Assembly (NCBI GenBank): GCA_022826645.1
Contig: JAJDUM010000124.1
Location: 1 to 44,800 of the forward strand
DNA length: 44,800 nt
Direction of reading: 5' to 3'
Source: Candidatus Poribacteria bacterium
Lineage (GTDB): Bacteria; Poribacteria; WGA-4E; PCPOR2b
Shown here in pieces: positions 8,536 through 17,649 of this stretch. A program made the translations under genes and the position numbers. Below the pieces are notes generated by a model. That model searched no databases and was not told where the DNA came from. It worked only from the letters and a program-made list of their open reading frames with translations. The first letter of the stretch is position 1. Each line of letters starts with the position of its first letter.

Positions 8536-11034
8536 GTGAAACATCTCTTGTTAATATGGAGGGCGAGTTTACACCCGTTCGTCGTTTTTCTGTTGCTCAT
8601 TTTGGTACTGCCAATCGCGGCACTATCTCAGACCGGGACGATTGAAGGCACTGTTTATGATGGAAGTACTAATGTACCGGTGATCGGTGCAGAAGTCCAT
8701 CTCCTTGGAACCGATGAACGCCAAACAACCGATACGGAAGGGAAATTCTGGTTCATAGAAATGGTTCCAGGCACCTACACTGTGTCAATAACTCACGAAA
8801 TGTACGACACACCTACAGAAACCGATATAGAGGTAACGGCAGGTCATACCACCCAAGTAAAATTGTATCTTGGCGAGGTGCTTATGCTCGAAGAGGTTAC
8901 TGTTGAGGGGGAACGTCTCCCACCGACAGTTAGTCGAAAAGACATCCGTGGGAGCGAACTGATACGTATCCCGGGCGTTGGTAATGATGCGCTCAAGGGG
9001 TTGACAACGCTTCCGGGAATCGGTGTTCCCAACGATTACTTCGGCATTCTCTATATCCGTGGCAGTGAGCCGGGATCTAACCTCTACTATTTTGACCGGA
9101 CACCGCTCGGATATCCGTTTCACTGGGGCGGTCTGCTTTCGACCGTCAGTTCGGAGGTCATTGAGAAAATTGATATCTATGCCGGTGGATATGGTGGGGA
9201 ATATGGGTTGGATTCGCAGGCGGTGTTAGACATCCACTCACGGGATAGCATAGAGGAGCAGATAAGCGGCAAATTTAACCTGAATATCCTCTACTCCGAA
9301 GGGATGCTTGAGCGCAGACTTGGGGATGAGGGATACGCCTATATCGCTGGACGACGGAGCTACATCGATCTCATTGTTGGACAGTTCATTGATGAACAGC
9401 AGTTTCCTTACTTTTCAGATTATCAGCTCAAATTTGCCCATCCCCTCGGTGAAAAGCATCGCCTGACGCTCAACAGCTTTGCTGCAACCGACCATTTCCA
9501 CGTTGAAGAGACGACATCTGTAGAAGTTACGGAAGTGGAGAGTGGCCAAATGGAAGAAGAAACGCAGACACTTGAAGGGGCGCGCGCCTCTGCCTTTTTC
9601 AAAAATGGGTTTAACGCACAAGGCCTCCATCTCCGTTCAAATTTTACTGAAAATCTTACTTCCCACCTCTCGCTTACCCGCTCCTTCAATTTTCTCACTA
9701 TCAACTTTGAAGCGCCCATCACGGAGTCGTATGAATTCGGTTCAGACGGTGAACTTGTGTCTGAAGTAGACTACGGTCACTACGATATAAATATCAGGGT
9801 TCCGGTCTATACGTTGAGGGAAGACGTGTCCTACCGATTGAATCCACGCCCTGGCGATACTAGGAATCAAAGTGCGCCTGCCGCATTGGAAACAGGACTC
9901 CTTCTTTCCTTCAGTCCTGCCAACAGTTTTGAGGACAGCAGGCTCCCGCAATTTGAAGAGCGCGAGGACCGCGAAGAAACGGTTACTCTAGTTGTTGATG
10001 AAAATGGGGGGATGGTCGAAGAAACTATCGTGGGTGGAGAGGGATTGGAGTTAGTCGATATTGAAGAAAACCGCTACGAATTCGGTCACGATTTCTTTCG
10101 CGCTGAGGGTTACTTACAAGGGCGATATGACCCATTTCCCTTTCTATCTGGTGCGTTAGGCGTTCGGTTGGATTATCTGGATGTGACAGGGCAGATCTCC
10201 ATACAGCCGAGGGGGAGCTTAAGTTTTGCGTTGCCGAGCGGTTCCAACCTCCGGTTCGCGTATGGACATTATGAACAGAGCCCACAACCGCATCAGATAC
10301 TATCGGAGAACGGGAATTCTGCGTTGGAATCGAGCCTCGCGCGGCACTATATCATGGAACTGGAAGGCGAGCTTTCAGCCCGAACGGAATTCAAGTTCGC
10401 TACCTATTACAAGGATATGCAGAAGTTGGTCACAGCGGATGAGATAGCGAATTATCTTAATCAGGGTACTGCGTATGTTAGCGGGGCAGAGGCGTTCCTG
10501 CGGCACCGTGTACCGGATAAATTCTTTGGCTGGATCTCGTATGCTTATACGCACGCTGAGCGGCGCGAGAATCCGGGGGATTCCTACCGCCCTTATTTCT
10601 TTGATAATACCAATATCGTTAGCGTTGTTGCCAACTATAACTTCACGCCCAAATTTGAGATTGGCGCGAAGTGGCAGTATTTGAACGGAACCTCCGAAGT
10701 GCCAATTAGTTCTGTCGTGCTGGTTCAGGACCCACTGACACGTGGATTGAACCCGCTTTTGGCGGATATTGATGAATCCGTCACTGCTGAACTGACCCCG
10801 TACCACAAGTTAGATCTCCGGGTGAGTTACAAATTCGACTTTATGGGCTTACAGATAGGTGCGTTTCTCGATATTCTGAACGTCTACAACCGGAAAAACA
10901 GTGTGAAATTCGTCTTTACCCCGGATGAGCCGCTTGAGGTACAAGGTGAAGAGGTGGAAATCGAAGAGCCTGAGATCTTTGAGGCGCAGCAATTCCCGCG
11001 CATTCCCTATTTTGGTCTAACGGTTGAATTCTGA
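8536..11034 (+). CDS. TonB-dependent outer-membrane receptor with N-terminal carboxypeptidase-regulatory-like domain
   Basis: GTG at 8536 is preferred because GGAAGGAAT lies upstream and the signal peptide (FVVFLLLILVLPIAALS) begins soon after; an upstream TTG at 8500 is possible. A CarboxypepD_reg-like domain follows (TIEGTVYDGSTNVPVIGAEV). Next is a plug domain with IRGSEPGSNLYYFD and a long beta-barrel ending in FGLTVEF, with the terminal aromatic typical of outer-membrane barrels. It lacks the STN signalling domain found in FecA-type transducers, so signalling to the sigma/anti-sigma pair would need another route. It sits between the sigma and anti-sigma genes. The ligand is unknown. Confidence 0.88.
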   Translation: MKHLLLIWRASLHPFVVFLLLILVLPIAALSQTGTIEGTVYDGSTNVPVIGAEVHLLGTDERQTTDTEGKFWFIEMVPGTYTVSITHEMYDTPTETDIEVTAGHTTQVKLYLGEVLMLEEVTVEGERLPPTVSRKDIRGSELIRIPGVGNDALKGLTTLPGIGVPNDYFGILYIRGSEPGSNLYYFDRTPLGYPFHWGGLLSTVSSEVIEKIDIYAGGYGGEYGLDSQAVLDIHSRDSIEEQISGKFNLNILYSEGMLERRLGDEGYAYIAGRRSYIDLIVGQFIDEQQFPYFSDYQLKFAHPLGEKHRLTLNSFAATDHFHVEETTSVEVTEVESGQMEEETQTLEGARASAFFKNGFNAQGLHLRSNFTENLTSHLSLTRSFNFLTINFEAPITESYEFGSDGELVSEVDYGHYDINIRVPVYTLREDVSYRLNPRPGDTRNQSAPAALETGLLLSFSPANSFEDSRLPQFEEREDREETVTLVVDENGGMVEETIVGGEGLELVDIEENRYEFGHDFFRAEGYLQGRYDPFPFLSGALGVRLDYLDVTGQISIQPRGSLSFALPSGSNLRFAYGHYEQSPQPHQILSENGNSALESSLARHYIMELEGELSARTEFKFATYYKDMQKLVTADEIANYLNQGTAYVSGAEAFLRHRVPDKFFGWISYAYTHAERRENPGDSYRPYFFDNTNIVSVVANYNFTPKFEIGAKWQYLNGTSEVPISSVVLVQDPLTRGLNPLLADIDESVTAELTPYHKLDLRVSYKFDFMGLQIGAFLDILNVYNRKNSVKFVFTPDEPLEVQGEEVEIEEPEIFEAQQFPRIPYFGLTVEF

Positions 11035-11040
11035 AGACTC

Positions 11041-11055
11041 GTGGTTGACAACCAC
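11041..11055. repeat. Perfect 6-bp-stem hairpin after the receptor stop
   Basis: GTGGTT-GAC-AACCAC begins 7 bases after the receptor stop codon. There is no T run after it, so it is not a standard intrinsic terminator. It could be an operator, an mRNA-stabilising hairpin or chance. Confidence 0.3.
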
Positions 11056-11160
11056 TCCCACATAATAATCTTTGGTGCGAGTTAGTGAGGAGATTGAGTT
11101 CAAGCGTTCATTCGTTCAAAAGTTCATTGGGGAGTGATGAGCGAGAAAACGAGCGAATGA

Positions 11161-11226
11161 AAGGTGAAACATAAAACGTGAGGAGGTATTTATCTTTTTT
11201 CACGTTTCACGCATCACGTTTCACAC
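11161..11226. repeat. Inverted and direct CACGTTTCAC repeats before the anti-sigma gene
   Basis: GTGAAAC (11164-11170) and AAAACGTGA are followed by two direct copies of CACGTTTCAC separated by GCAT, so several nested hairpins are possible. It ends just before the AAGGAGG ribosome site of the anti-sigma gene, where folding could affect translation. Such GTGAAA/TTTCAC strings also occur as interspersed repeats. Confidence 0.4.
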
Positions 11227-11245
11227 ATAAGGAGGTTGAACAAAG

Positions 11246-11917
11246 ATGAAATGCGATCAAATACAGGAAAAGCTACTTCACTCTATTGATGAGGAGTTGT
11301 CTCCACAGATTCGAGAGCATCTGCTTGGCTGTGAAGAATGCGAGCAGAAATATAGAATCTTACAGGAGACAGAGAAATCTCTAAGAGATTTTGGTGGTGC
11401 TGTTCGAAATGGTTCCGTTTCGATGGAGGCACCGCCATTTCCGTCGGTTCGACGCCGCTCCTTCTGGATCGAAATACGGGATAGCCTGAAAACACCAGTG
11501 CCGGTGTGGGTGCCGTCTGCTATCGGTGTAGTCGGGTTGTTGCTATTTGTTGTGGCAATTCTTTCACCGCTTACTCCGTCGGTGGAGTGGGGGCCACGGA
11601 AAGGGATTGAAAATGCAGGTCACATCGCTCCGCCCCTCTCAGCGGAGGGGATGTTGGAGTTTCTCATTATGCCTAAACCAACGGATGCAGCACAACTCGC
11701 CGCCTCAATTGAAACAGTTGAAACGTTCCTGAAGATGCATCCCGACGATCTCGCGATGCACGCCAAACTGGTTGAACTGTATCAGTCTCGGCTCGAATTG
11801 GGGGAATTGTCCGCCAGCGAGCACGATGCCATGGTAGAGAAGTTGTCGCTCAAACGACAACGTTTTTCAGCGCTGCTGGAAAATTTTACGAAAGGGATAG
11901 AGAATGATTCAGAATAA
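11246..11917 (+). CDS. Zinc-finger (ZAS) anti-sigma factor, single-pass membrane protein
   Basis: The N-terminus has the ZAS motif H25-x3-C29-x2-C32 (REHLLGCEEC), preceded by C3. ZAS proteins bind and hold cognate ECF sigma factors at the membrane. One transmembrane helix spans about 86-109 (VWVPSAIGVVGLLLFVVAIL). The outer domain of about 110 residues is helical, with a PDDLAMHAKLVELY segment. AAGGAGG precedes the ATG. The next gene starts 14 bases before this one ends, so anti-sigma and caspase-like protein are translationally coupled. Partnership with the sigma factor at 7373 is inferred from locus organisation. Confidence 0.85.
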   Translation: MKCDQIQEKLLHSIDEELSPQIREHLLGCEECEQKYRILQETEKSLRDFGGAVRNGSVSMEAPPFPSVRRRSFWIEIRDSLKTPVPVWVPSAIGVVGLLLFVVAILSPLTPSVEWGPRKGIENAGHIAPPLSAEGMLEFLIMPKPTDAAQLAASIETVETFLKMHPDDLAMHAKLVELYQSRLELGELSASEHDAMVEKLSLKRQRFSALLENFTKGIENDSE

Positions 11918-14900
11918 CTTGGGGGCAACGATTCAATGTTTTTTTATGGTCTTTAGCCTTTTCGGGATGTTTTCGCAGACTGTCCGTGCTGAGCAATATG
12001 CCATCCTCGTGGGTGTTTGGGACTATGAGAATCCAAACTTACAACTTGATGCTCCGCCAAACGACTTGAGACTGATGGAGGCAGTCCTCTCAGCGCACGG
12101 CGTTACGGCGGCGCAGGTGCATATCCTGACGAATCCGAATAAGGCGGAGATTCAACGTAAATTTCGAGAACTCAGCCGACGCCTGACCCCTTCCGATAGT
12201 CTGCTCTTCTATTTTAGTGGGCATGGCACGCAGATAATTGACAAACTCGGAACGTTTCCGGGCGATGAAGCGAAAGGGCGATACCCAGACAGGAACGACG
12301 AAGCCTTGTTGCCTGTGGACGCAGATCTGGCATCGCCCAAGACGTACCTCTTGGATGATGAACTTAACACCCTACTCCAAGAACTTCCGACGCGGCAGGT
12401 TGCTTGTATTATCGACACCTGCTACTCCGGCGACATACTCCGAGAAATTCGTCTGGGACGGCCCAAAGGCTCGCCGGTCGCGGATACCCCAACGGGAATT
12501 GTTCAACCTACCCAGAGCGTGAGCCATACGGAAGACATCTTGGATGAATCCGCCGACTTTGCGCTGCTGTTAGCGGCTTCTGCGTACAATCAGGTCGTCC
12601 ATGAACTGCGCATCCCGATTGGCGAGACCTATCTGCCCCTCAGCGCGATGACCTATTCTCTCTATCGAGGGGTGTTTGCACGCTCGCAACCTCCTGCAGA
12701 TCAGATGGACGCGAGACAATGGGACGACAAACTGACGTACCGCCAAATTATTCAGCATATCCAGAACGACCATAGGCAGTGGAATCTAGCGTGGCAGCCT
12801 GTCCTTGAGGGACCAGAAAATCGCTTCAATGAGGTGTTTCTCCCTACTGACTTGATGCCGCAATTAAACGACACATTAACCCTGACAGCAATAAAGGGGC
12901 AGTCGTTATCGGTGAGTCGGCGGGCGTTGGCGCTTGCCGGTGGTGGCAATTTTCAGCTTGGTGCCGCAAGCGGTGTCAACACCCGACATTGGGCGGTTGT
13001 TATCGGCGTGGATGCCTATCCATCACCCTTCCAATCGCTCAAGTATGCCGCCGATGACGCCAAAGCGGTCGCGCAGGTGTTCCAGGATGCAGGTGCCAAT
13101 GTGACCTTGATGACGCCTGATAGCCTGATTCAGCCGACGAAGGCGAATGTGATTGAGCAGCTTCAACGACACGCTCAACTTGAAGCGGTAGATCTGCTAA
13201 CCGTTTATCTTTCCGGGCATGGAGAGGATGTCAATGGAACAGGTTACTTCCTGCCGATGGATGTCACCGATCCACTCGTGGACAGTGGGCTGAGTCTCGA
13301 AGATCTGTTTGAGATTCTCAACCGCGCAAACGCCAAACATCGGTTCGTCATTGTCGATGCGTGTCGTGTGGCGCCGAAGGAATATTTTGTTGCAGGACTG
13401 TCGCGTTATAGTGAGGAGAGCAATATCATCTTCACTGCATGTGATAGCAATCAGTGGGCACCTGAAGTTCCGCAACTGAAACATGGACTGTTCACCTACT
13501 TTCTACTCAAAGGGTTGCGCGGCGACTATCAAGACCGGGGCGCAGCGGATCCCGATGGGACTGTCACGGTGTTGGGGCTATTGGATTATGTGACACGCGG
13601 CATTGAGGATTGGCATTCCCACCTGTCCGAGGAGCAACACTATCCGCAGCAAATTACACCCCGCGTTTTTTATAACGGGAAATATATCTCACTGCTGAAC
13701 AACCAAGGGATTGATCCGCCGGTGATTAACAATGAAGGACTGCTTCCCAAAATTACCACCATTCTCCGACATCAACTCACTCGCAATTTGGAGCTATTAC
13801 CCCCTTTAGAAAGGGATGATGGTGTTACACTGTCAACCCCGAAAGGCAGCGATTTGCATCTGCCTATGACAATCTCACTGATTCCGTGGATAAGCACTGT
13901 CGGGTTTCAAGATCCTAACCGCAATATCACAACGAATCTTTCCATTAACATCATTGCGGGTTATCATACGAATCTGGATGGCATCGAATTGGGCGGAATT
14001 TTGAACATGAAGGGGATCGAAGCGCGGGGGGCGCAACTTGCCGGGCTCGGCAATATCGTTGGTAGGGATGTAGATGGCTTTCAAATTTCAGGTGGACTCA
14101 ACGCTGTGGGTAGAGACGTGGAGGGTTTCCAAGCGTCGGCGGGGCTCAACGTCAATGGCAGGGACCTCAACGGCTTCCAAGCGGCAGCCGGCCTCAACGC
14201 CACCGGTAGAAGCGTCCGGGGCTTTCAAGGGGCTGGTGGGGGTAATTTTGTGGGTCGCAATCTTCAGGGATTGCAGATTACCTCTGGGCTCAATTTCGTT
14301 GGAAGAAACGTGTTAAGCGAGAGTCTACAAATCGCAGCCGGACTCAATATCGCTGGGAATTTGGAAGGAACGCAAATCAGTGCAGCCGCTAATATCGCGC
14401 TTGGTTCGGGCCAAGAAGCAGATATCCCGTACGCCGGCACACAGATTGGGGTGGTCAATATTGCGCGCGGTGATATTGGCACGCAGATTGGACTTCTTAA
14501 CATCGCTGGGCATGTGAGAACGTCACAGGTTGGACTTCTAAATGTCTCCGGACGGATGTCGGGCATCCCGATCGGATTGATCAGTTTCGTTAAGGATAAT
14601 CCACTACACCTGCAACTGTGGGGTAGCGATACGGAGATTGCAAACCTTGGAATTCGCCTCGGTAGCCGACACGTTTACAGCTTATTGATGGTCGGCAGTT
14701 ACCCACATGGCGATTTGGGTAGATGGTCGTCTGGGTTTGGTATCGGTGGACATATTCCACTTAGCAAGCGATTTTTTCTGAACGTTGACTTTATTACGCG
14801 CGGGGTGGGCTATACCGATACGTCAGGGGAGGAGACTTGGCGGTATGATGAAAACACCGTTTTGAACAAACTGCGGTTTGGGTTTGGTTGGGAGCAGCAC

Positions 14901-15056
14901 AAGTGGTTCAGTGTTTTCGGTGGTGTTTCACTCAACTTCCTTGTCTCGGATAGATGGGACACTTCGGATTTTGGGTACGGATTTGACCATGTATACCGAA
15001 GCGATGACACGACCGTTCGGATTTGGCCCGGGTTCTTTGCAGGGATTCAGTTTTGA
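11904..15056 (+). CDS. Exported tandem caspase-like protease with surface-repeat and beta-barrel-like C-terminus
   Basis: A likely signal peptide (1-29, ending TVRA) is followed by two complete peptidase C14-type domains. The first (about 30-315) has YFSGHG (H107) and IIDTCYSG (C173), with a metacaspase-like DRNDEALLPVD segment. The second (about 360-600) has YLSGHG (H439) and IVDACR (C487). Both His-Cys dyads are intact. Residues 700-890 are repeats of the form GFQ-A-GLN-GR, resembling the surface repeats of LA_2272-type proteins. The C-terminus is beta-rich and ends GFFAGIQF, an outer-membrane-barrel-like end. The start overlaps the anti-sigma gene by 14 bases. Architecture suggests a protease displayed on or under the outer membrane and controlled by the sigma system. 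Substrates are unknown. Confidence 0.85.
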   Translation: MIQNNLGATIQCFFMVFSLFGMFSQTVRAEQYAILVGVWDYENPNLQLDAPPNDLRLMEAVLSAHGVTAAQVHILTNPNKAEIQRKFRELSRRLTPSDSLLFYFSGHGTQIIDKLGTFPGDEAKGRYPDRNDEALLPVDADLASPKTYLLDDELNTLLQELPTRQVACIIDTCYSGDILREIRLGRPKGSPVADTPTGIVQPTQSVSHTEDILDESADFALLLAASAYNQVVHELRIPIGETYLPLSAMTYSLYRGVFARSQPPADQMDARQWDDKLTYRQIIQHIQNDHRQWNLAWQPVLEGPENRFNEVFLPTDLMPQLNDTLTLTAIKGQSLSVSRRALALAGGGNFQLGAASGVNTRHWAVVIGVDAYPSPFQSLKYAADDAKAVAQVFQDAGANVTLMTPDSLIQPTKANVIEQLQRHAQLEAVDLLTVYLSGHGEDVNGTGYFLPMDVTDPLVDSGLSLEDLFEILNRANAKHRFVIVDACRVAPKEYFVAGLSRYSEESNIIFTACDSNQWAPEVPQLKHGLFTYFLLKGLRGDYQDRGAADPDGTVTVLGLLDYVTRGIEDWHSHLSEEQHYPQQITPRVFYNGKYISLLNNQGIDPPVINNEGLLPKITTILRHQLTRNLELLPPLERDDGVTLSTPKGSDLHLPMTISLIPWISTVGFQDPNRNITTNLSINIIAGYHTNLDGIELGGILNMKGIEARGAQLAGLGNIVGRDVDGFQISGGLNAVGRDVEGFQASAGLNVNGRDLNGFQAAAGLNATGRSVRGFQGAGGGNFVGRNLQGLQITSGLNFVGRNVLSESLQIAAGLNIAGNLEGTQISAAANIALGSGQEADIPYAGTQIGVVNIARGDIGTQIGLLNIAGHVRTSQVGLLNVSGRMSGIPIGLISFVKDNPLHLQLWGSDTEIANLGIRLGSRHVYSLLMVGSYPHGDLGRWSSGFGIGGHIPLSKRFFLNVDFITRGVGYTDTSGEETWRYDENTVLNKLRFGFGWEQHKWFSVFGGVSLNFLVSDRWDTSDFGYGFDHVYRSDDTTVRIWPGFFAGIQF

Positions 15057-15106
15057 GTTCAGGTTGTCGCAGATTCGTCGCCAGATGGGACAGCGCTTCC
15101 TGTACT

Positions 15107-15571
15107 TTATTCGTTAGCCCAACCCACCAGTGCTTTGTTGGGCGATGGAATGTCGTTGATGGAGGTGTAGTAGTAGCGTTCCCAACTGAGTTGGGGTAAG
15201 CCTGTGAAGATCATTAGGTTGAGTGGGTATTCATCGGTATCGGCAGCGCGTCGGAAGTCGTCTCGAAACAGAAAGGTAGGCTTGCCGAGTGCTATTGCTA
15301 TCCCCAGCTCGATCATGACCCCTTCATCTGGTGGCACTCCGTTCACGACCGCAAAAATCGCGTCTGCGTCGAATACATCCTGTTTGTCTTTTTGTCCTAG
15401 TCGGTACGCCCAACCGGGTGAAAATCTGTCTTGGTTATTTCGTTCAAACGGCTCCCATACTTCTAAGCCAATTGCTTCCAATGCCTTAACGAGAGCGGGC
15501 AATACGGTTTCTCGCTGTTGCTCTGAGAAGCCGTAGGGGTTTGCAAGATATATTGTCTTTTTTTTGCTCAT
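15107..15571 (-). CDS. Nucleoside 2-deoxyribosyltransferase-like protein
   Basis: The 154-residue protein opens with IYLANPYGFSE, the first strand of the family (PF05014). It has FDADAIFAVVNG and then PDEGVMIELGIAIALGKPTF. E88 in the last motif is the expected nucleophile, with D82/E83 before it. Classical members swap bases between deoxynucleosides; related domains in immune and signalling systems hydrolyse nucleotides. It starts 11 bp after the stop of the AlbA_2/ATPase gene, so the two are cotranscribed. A housekeeping salvage role and a conflict-system role are both possible. Confidence 0.82.
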   Translation of the reverse strand: MSKKKTIYLANPYGFSEQQRETVLPALVKALEAIGLEVWEPFERNNQDRFSPGWAYRLGQKDKQDVFDADAIFAVVNGVPPDEGVMIELGIAIALGKPTFLFRDDFRRAADTDEYPLNLMIFTGLPQLSWERYYYTSINDIPSPNKALVGWANE

Positions 15572-15582
15572 AGTTATCGGTT

Positions 15583-16833
15583 CTACGATTCTTTCTCTTC
15601 TTGCAGGGATTTTGCCGCAAAAATTGTTAAGCGTAATTCTTCGCCAAACAGTTCGTATACAGGGGTTTTACCGCTTAGCTGCTCACTTTCGTTCAGAATG
15701 ATACCAACCCCTTCACCCCGGCGTTCCAAAAAGTGCCGCTGAACTACCTGTGCACCTATATCATCGTCGAGCTCAAGTTCCGAAAGTAGGCGAGCGAGGA
15801 GTTCGTTACGGGTTGCCCCGATAACATCGGGATTCAAAGCAACCTGATTATAGCGCAAATCGTCCACCGTTAAGGTATTTGCCAATGCACCCGGCGAATA
15901 GAGTTCTATCCGGTCCGTGAACATAAACAGCCGAATCTTCGATCCGGCTTTTGAATAATCTCTATGTACAACCGCATTAACCACCGCCTCGAAAACGGCT
16001 CTCATGCTGTATTGTGATCTTTCGATTCTGCCAATGTCCTTGCGAGCCGAGACTTGGTTGTATCTCTCAACAAATTTGAAGGCACCCACTATCTGTTGAT
16101 CCAGCGATCCTCTAAAATCTTTGGCATCAAGCTGGTAGTTCGCATCCCTTTCCACGCCATTGTAGAAAACAGCTTGAATGAAACTGTTATAGAGGTAATC
16201 GTCGGGTCTATCATGACACATCAACAGACCCGCCACCGAGGCACGGTGTTCCTGACCCTCTTTGACCAGCAAACGCCTTTTAAGTAGCAGGTTCTCTATC
16301 TTTTCGCGATCGGTTGCCCCTTCGGTGATAAATCGCTGATATAACGTTTCCCTTAATGTGTCTTTGTGGGTGTTTGGCACGAACTGCTCATCAAAAGAGA
16401 TTCTATGTGCCTGCGAGTGGCTTTGTAATAACCGCCCTAACTGCTCGGTGGTCATCCTTCTCTTGCTGCTGCCTTGACGAATGAAGTAACGGCCGGATGA
16501 TTCGTGGACAAACAAGCTATGGGGTACCTCTATTTTTAACAGGTTTTTGTCATCAATTCGCAGTTTTTCGGTAAGGATGTGAACCGTGGGGTCAATGTTG
16601 TCTCGGCATCCTTCAACCGCTGTCCTCTCTATCCTGTCCAGATCTTGACGGTCCATACCGACAATTTTGCGATCGTCGTCAACACCGATCAGTATCACCC
16701 CACCGCTGGCGTTGGCAAAAGCAGCGATTTCCTCAGCAAGACTCTCTCTGTGAGGTAACTCTCTTTTGAATTCAATCGTTGAGTCTTCTCCCAGATATAT
16801 TTTTTCAGTGAGCTCGGTTAAACTGTGGAACAT
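15583..16833 (-). CDS. AlbA_2 (Schlafen-like) and GHKL-ATPase domain protein
   Basis: The N-terminal AlbA_2/Schlafen-type domain spans about 10-130 (STIEFKREL, then GGVILIGVDDDRKIVG). The C-terminal part carries an HATPase_c_4-like GHKL region with EAVVNAVVHRDYS and RIELYSPGAL. This two-domain form is usually annotated as a transcriptional regulator or RecG-like ATP-binding protein. It is frequent in accessory and defence loci. Length (416) is typical. It is followed at 11 bp by the deoxyribosyltransferase-like gene. The target is unknown. Confidence 0.82.
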   Translation of the reverse strand: MFHSLTELTEKIYLGEDSTIEFKRELPHRESLAEEIAAFANASGGVILIGVDDDRKIVGMDRQDLDRIERTAVEGCRDNIDPTVHILTEKLRIDDKNLLKIEVPHSLFVHESSGRYFIRQGSSKRRMTTEQLGRLLQSHSQAHRISFDEQFVPNTHKDTLRETLYQRFITEGATDREKIENLLLKRRLLVKEGQEHRASVAGLLMCHDRPDDYLYNSFIQAVFYNGVERDANYQLDAKDFRGSLDQQIVGAFKFVERYNQVSARKDIGRIERSQYSMRAVFEAVVNAVVHRDYSKAGSKIRLFMFTDRIELYSPGALANTLTVDDLRYNQVALNPDVIGATRNELLARLLSELELDDDIGAQVVQRHFLERRGEGVGIILNESEQLSGKTPVYELFGEELRLTIFAAKSLQEEKES

Positions 16834-17148
16834 CGCTTATTCCCTATAATTATTTGAACATTGTGAGAGGGATCTCCCGATCCCGATTATACAGACACCG
16901 GTGATGCGGAACGCCGAGAAAAATCGCAGGCAAGCAAAGAAGGTTTCCCTTCCACCTTGGTCTCGATTCATGGGACAGGTGGCACTCCCAGTGCCCGATA
17001 AATCCCCGATTATCGGGACAGGCGGGTAACTACAGTCAATCCGTAGGTTCGTAGTAAGGCGATTTATCGCCCGTTTGGGCGTGCAATGAATGGCACTACT
17101 ACAAATCGCTTTGAATCCCGATCCAATTGGGACTGAAGCGCATAAGTC
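16834..17148. repeat. Intergenic filled by MITE-like palindromic repeats
   Basis: The core CCCGATAAATCCCCGAT-TATCGGGACAGGCGGG at about 16999-17032 matches the element near 25190. A larger palindrome at 17051-17102 has outer arms GTAGT/ACTAC and inner perfect hairpins GGCGAT-TT-ATCGCC (17058-17071) and CGCCC-GTTT-GGGCG (17068-17081). The right end GCGCATAAGTCCT (17138-17150) resembles the MITE end and overlaps the stop codon of the next gene. No protein is encoded. Confidence 0.6.
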
Positions 17149-17565
17149 CTACTGCATTTCGATTATGACAAATACACCAATGATGAAGGCAATCTCTACT
17201 ATGTAGAAGATAACAAGGGTGAGAGAAAAGATAGCGGAGGGCCAGCTACATTTCGGTTTATTTTTGTGTTTCATGGGGTTCATCTCGAAATCGGTATCGG
17301 ATTGAGCTCTGATTTCGTCGTATACTTGTCGAAATAACCGCTCTTGCCAGAGAAAGTATCCGTCCAGGATCCAAAACCCGAGGGTGGGAAGAGTAAGCAC
17401 TAGGACAAAGTATGGGTTTTGTATGTCCTGCCTGGCGATCAGAACCATCGCTGCGACAATGAGGATTATACCCCAACTTTTGACCCAGAAACTGTTGCGC
17501 CCCAAACGGTTAATAACGGCTTGGGTCATTTTCAAATGTTCTACGACCTTTTCTGTGCCATTCAT
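17149..17565 (-). CDS. Small multi-pass membrane protein, unknown function
   Basis: This 138-residue protein has hydrophobic segments at about 27-45 (SWGIILIVAAMVLIA), 51-72 (YFVLVLTLPTLGFWILDGYF) and 109-136. A charged cytoplasmic-looking loop lies between the second and third. The pattern HLKMTQAVINRLGRNSFWVKSW followed by LDGYFLWQERLFRQVYD resembles small membrane proteins that I associate with bacterial conflict loci, but I cannot name a family securely. GGGGGA precedes the ATG. The stop codon TAG lies inside the terminal sequence of the adjacent MITE-like repeat, so the native C-terminus may have been altered by insertion. Confidence 0.65.
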   Translation of the reverse strand: MNGTEKVVEHLKMTQAVINRLGRNSFWVKSWGIILIVAAMVLIARQDIQNPYFVLVLTLPTLGFWILDGYFLWQERLFRQVYDEIRAQSDTDFEMNPMKHKNKPKCSWPSAIFSLTLVIFYIVEIAFIIGVFVIIEMQ

Positions 17566-17649
17566 GGGTTTGTCCCCCTATACTACATACAACACCTAAT
17601 GCAGGGTAGAATACAAACTAGTCATCGGGAATTATTACTTCCCTTTCGG

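Noticed and set aside
11041..11055. Intrinsic terminator after the TonB receptor gene
   Set aside because: The hairpin is perfect but no T run follows, so termination is not supported.
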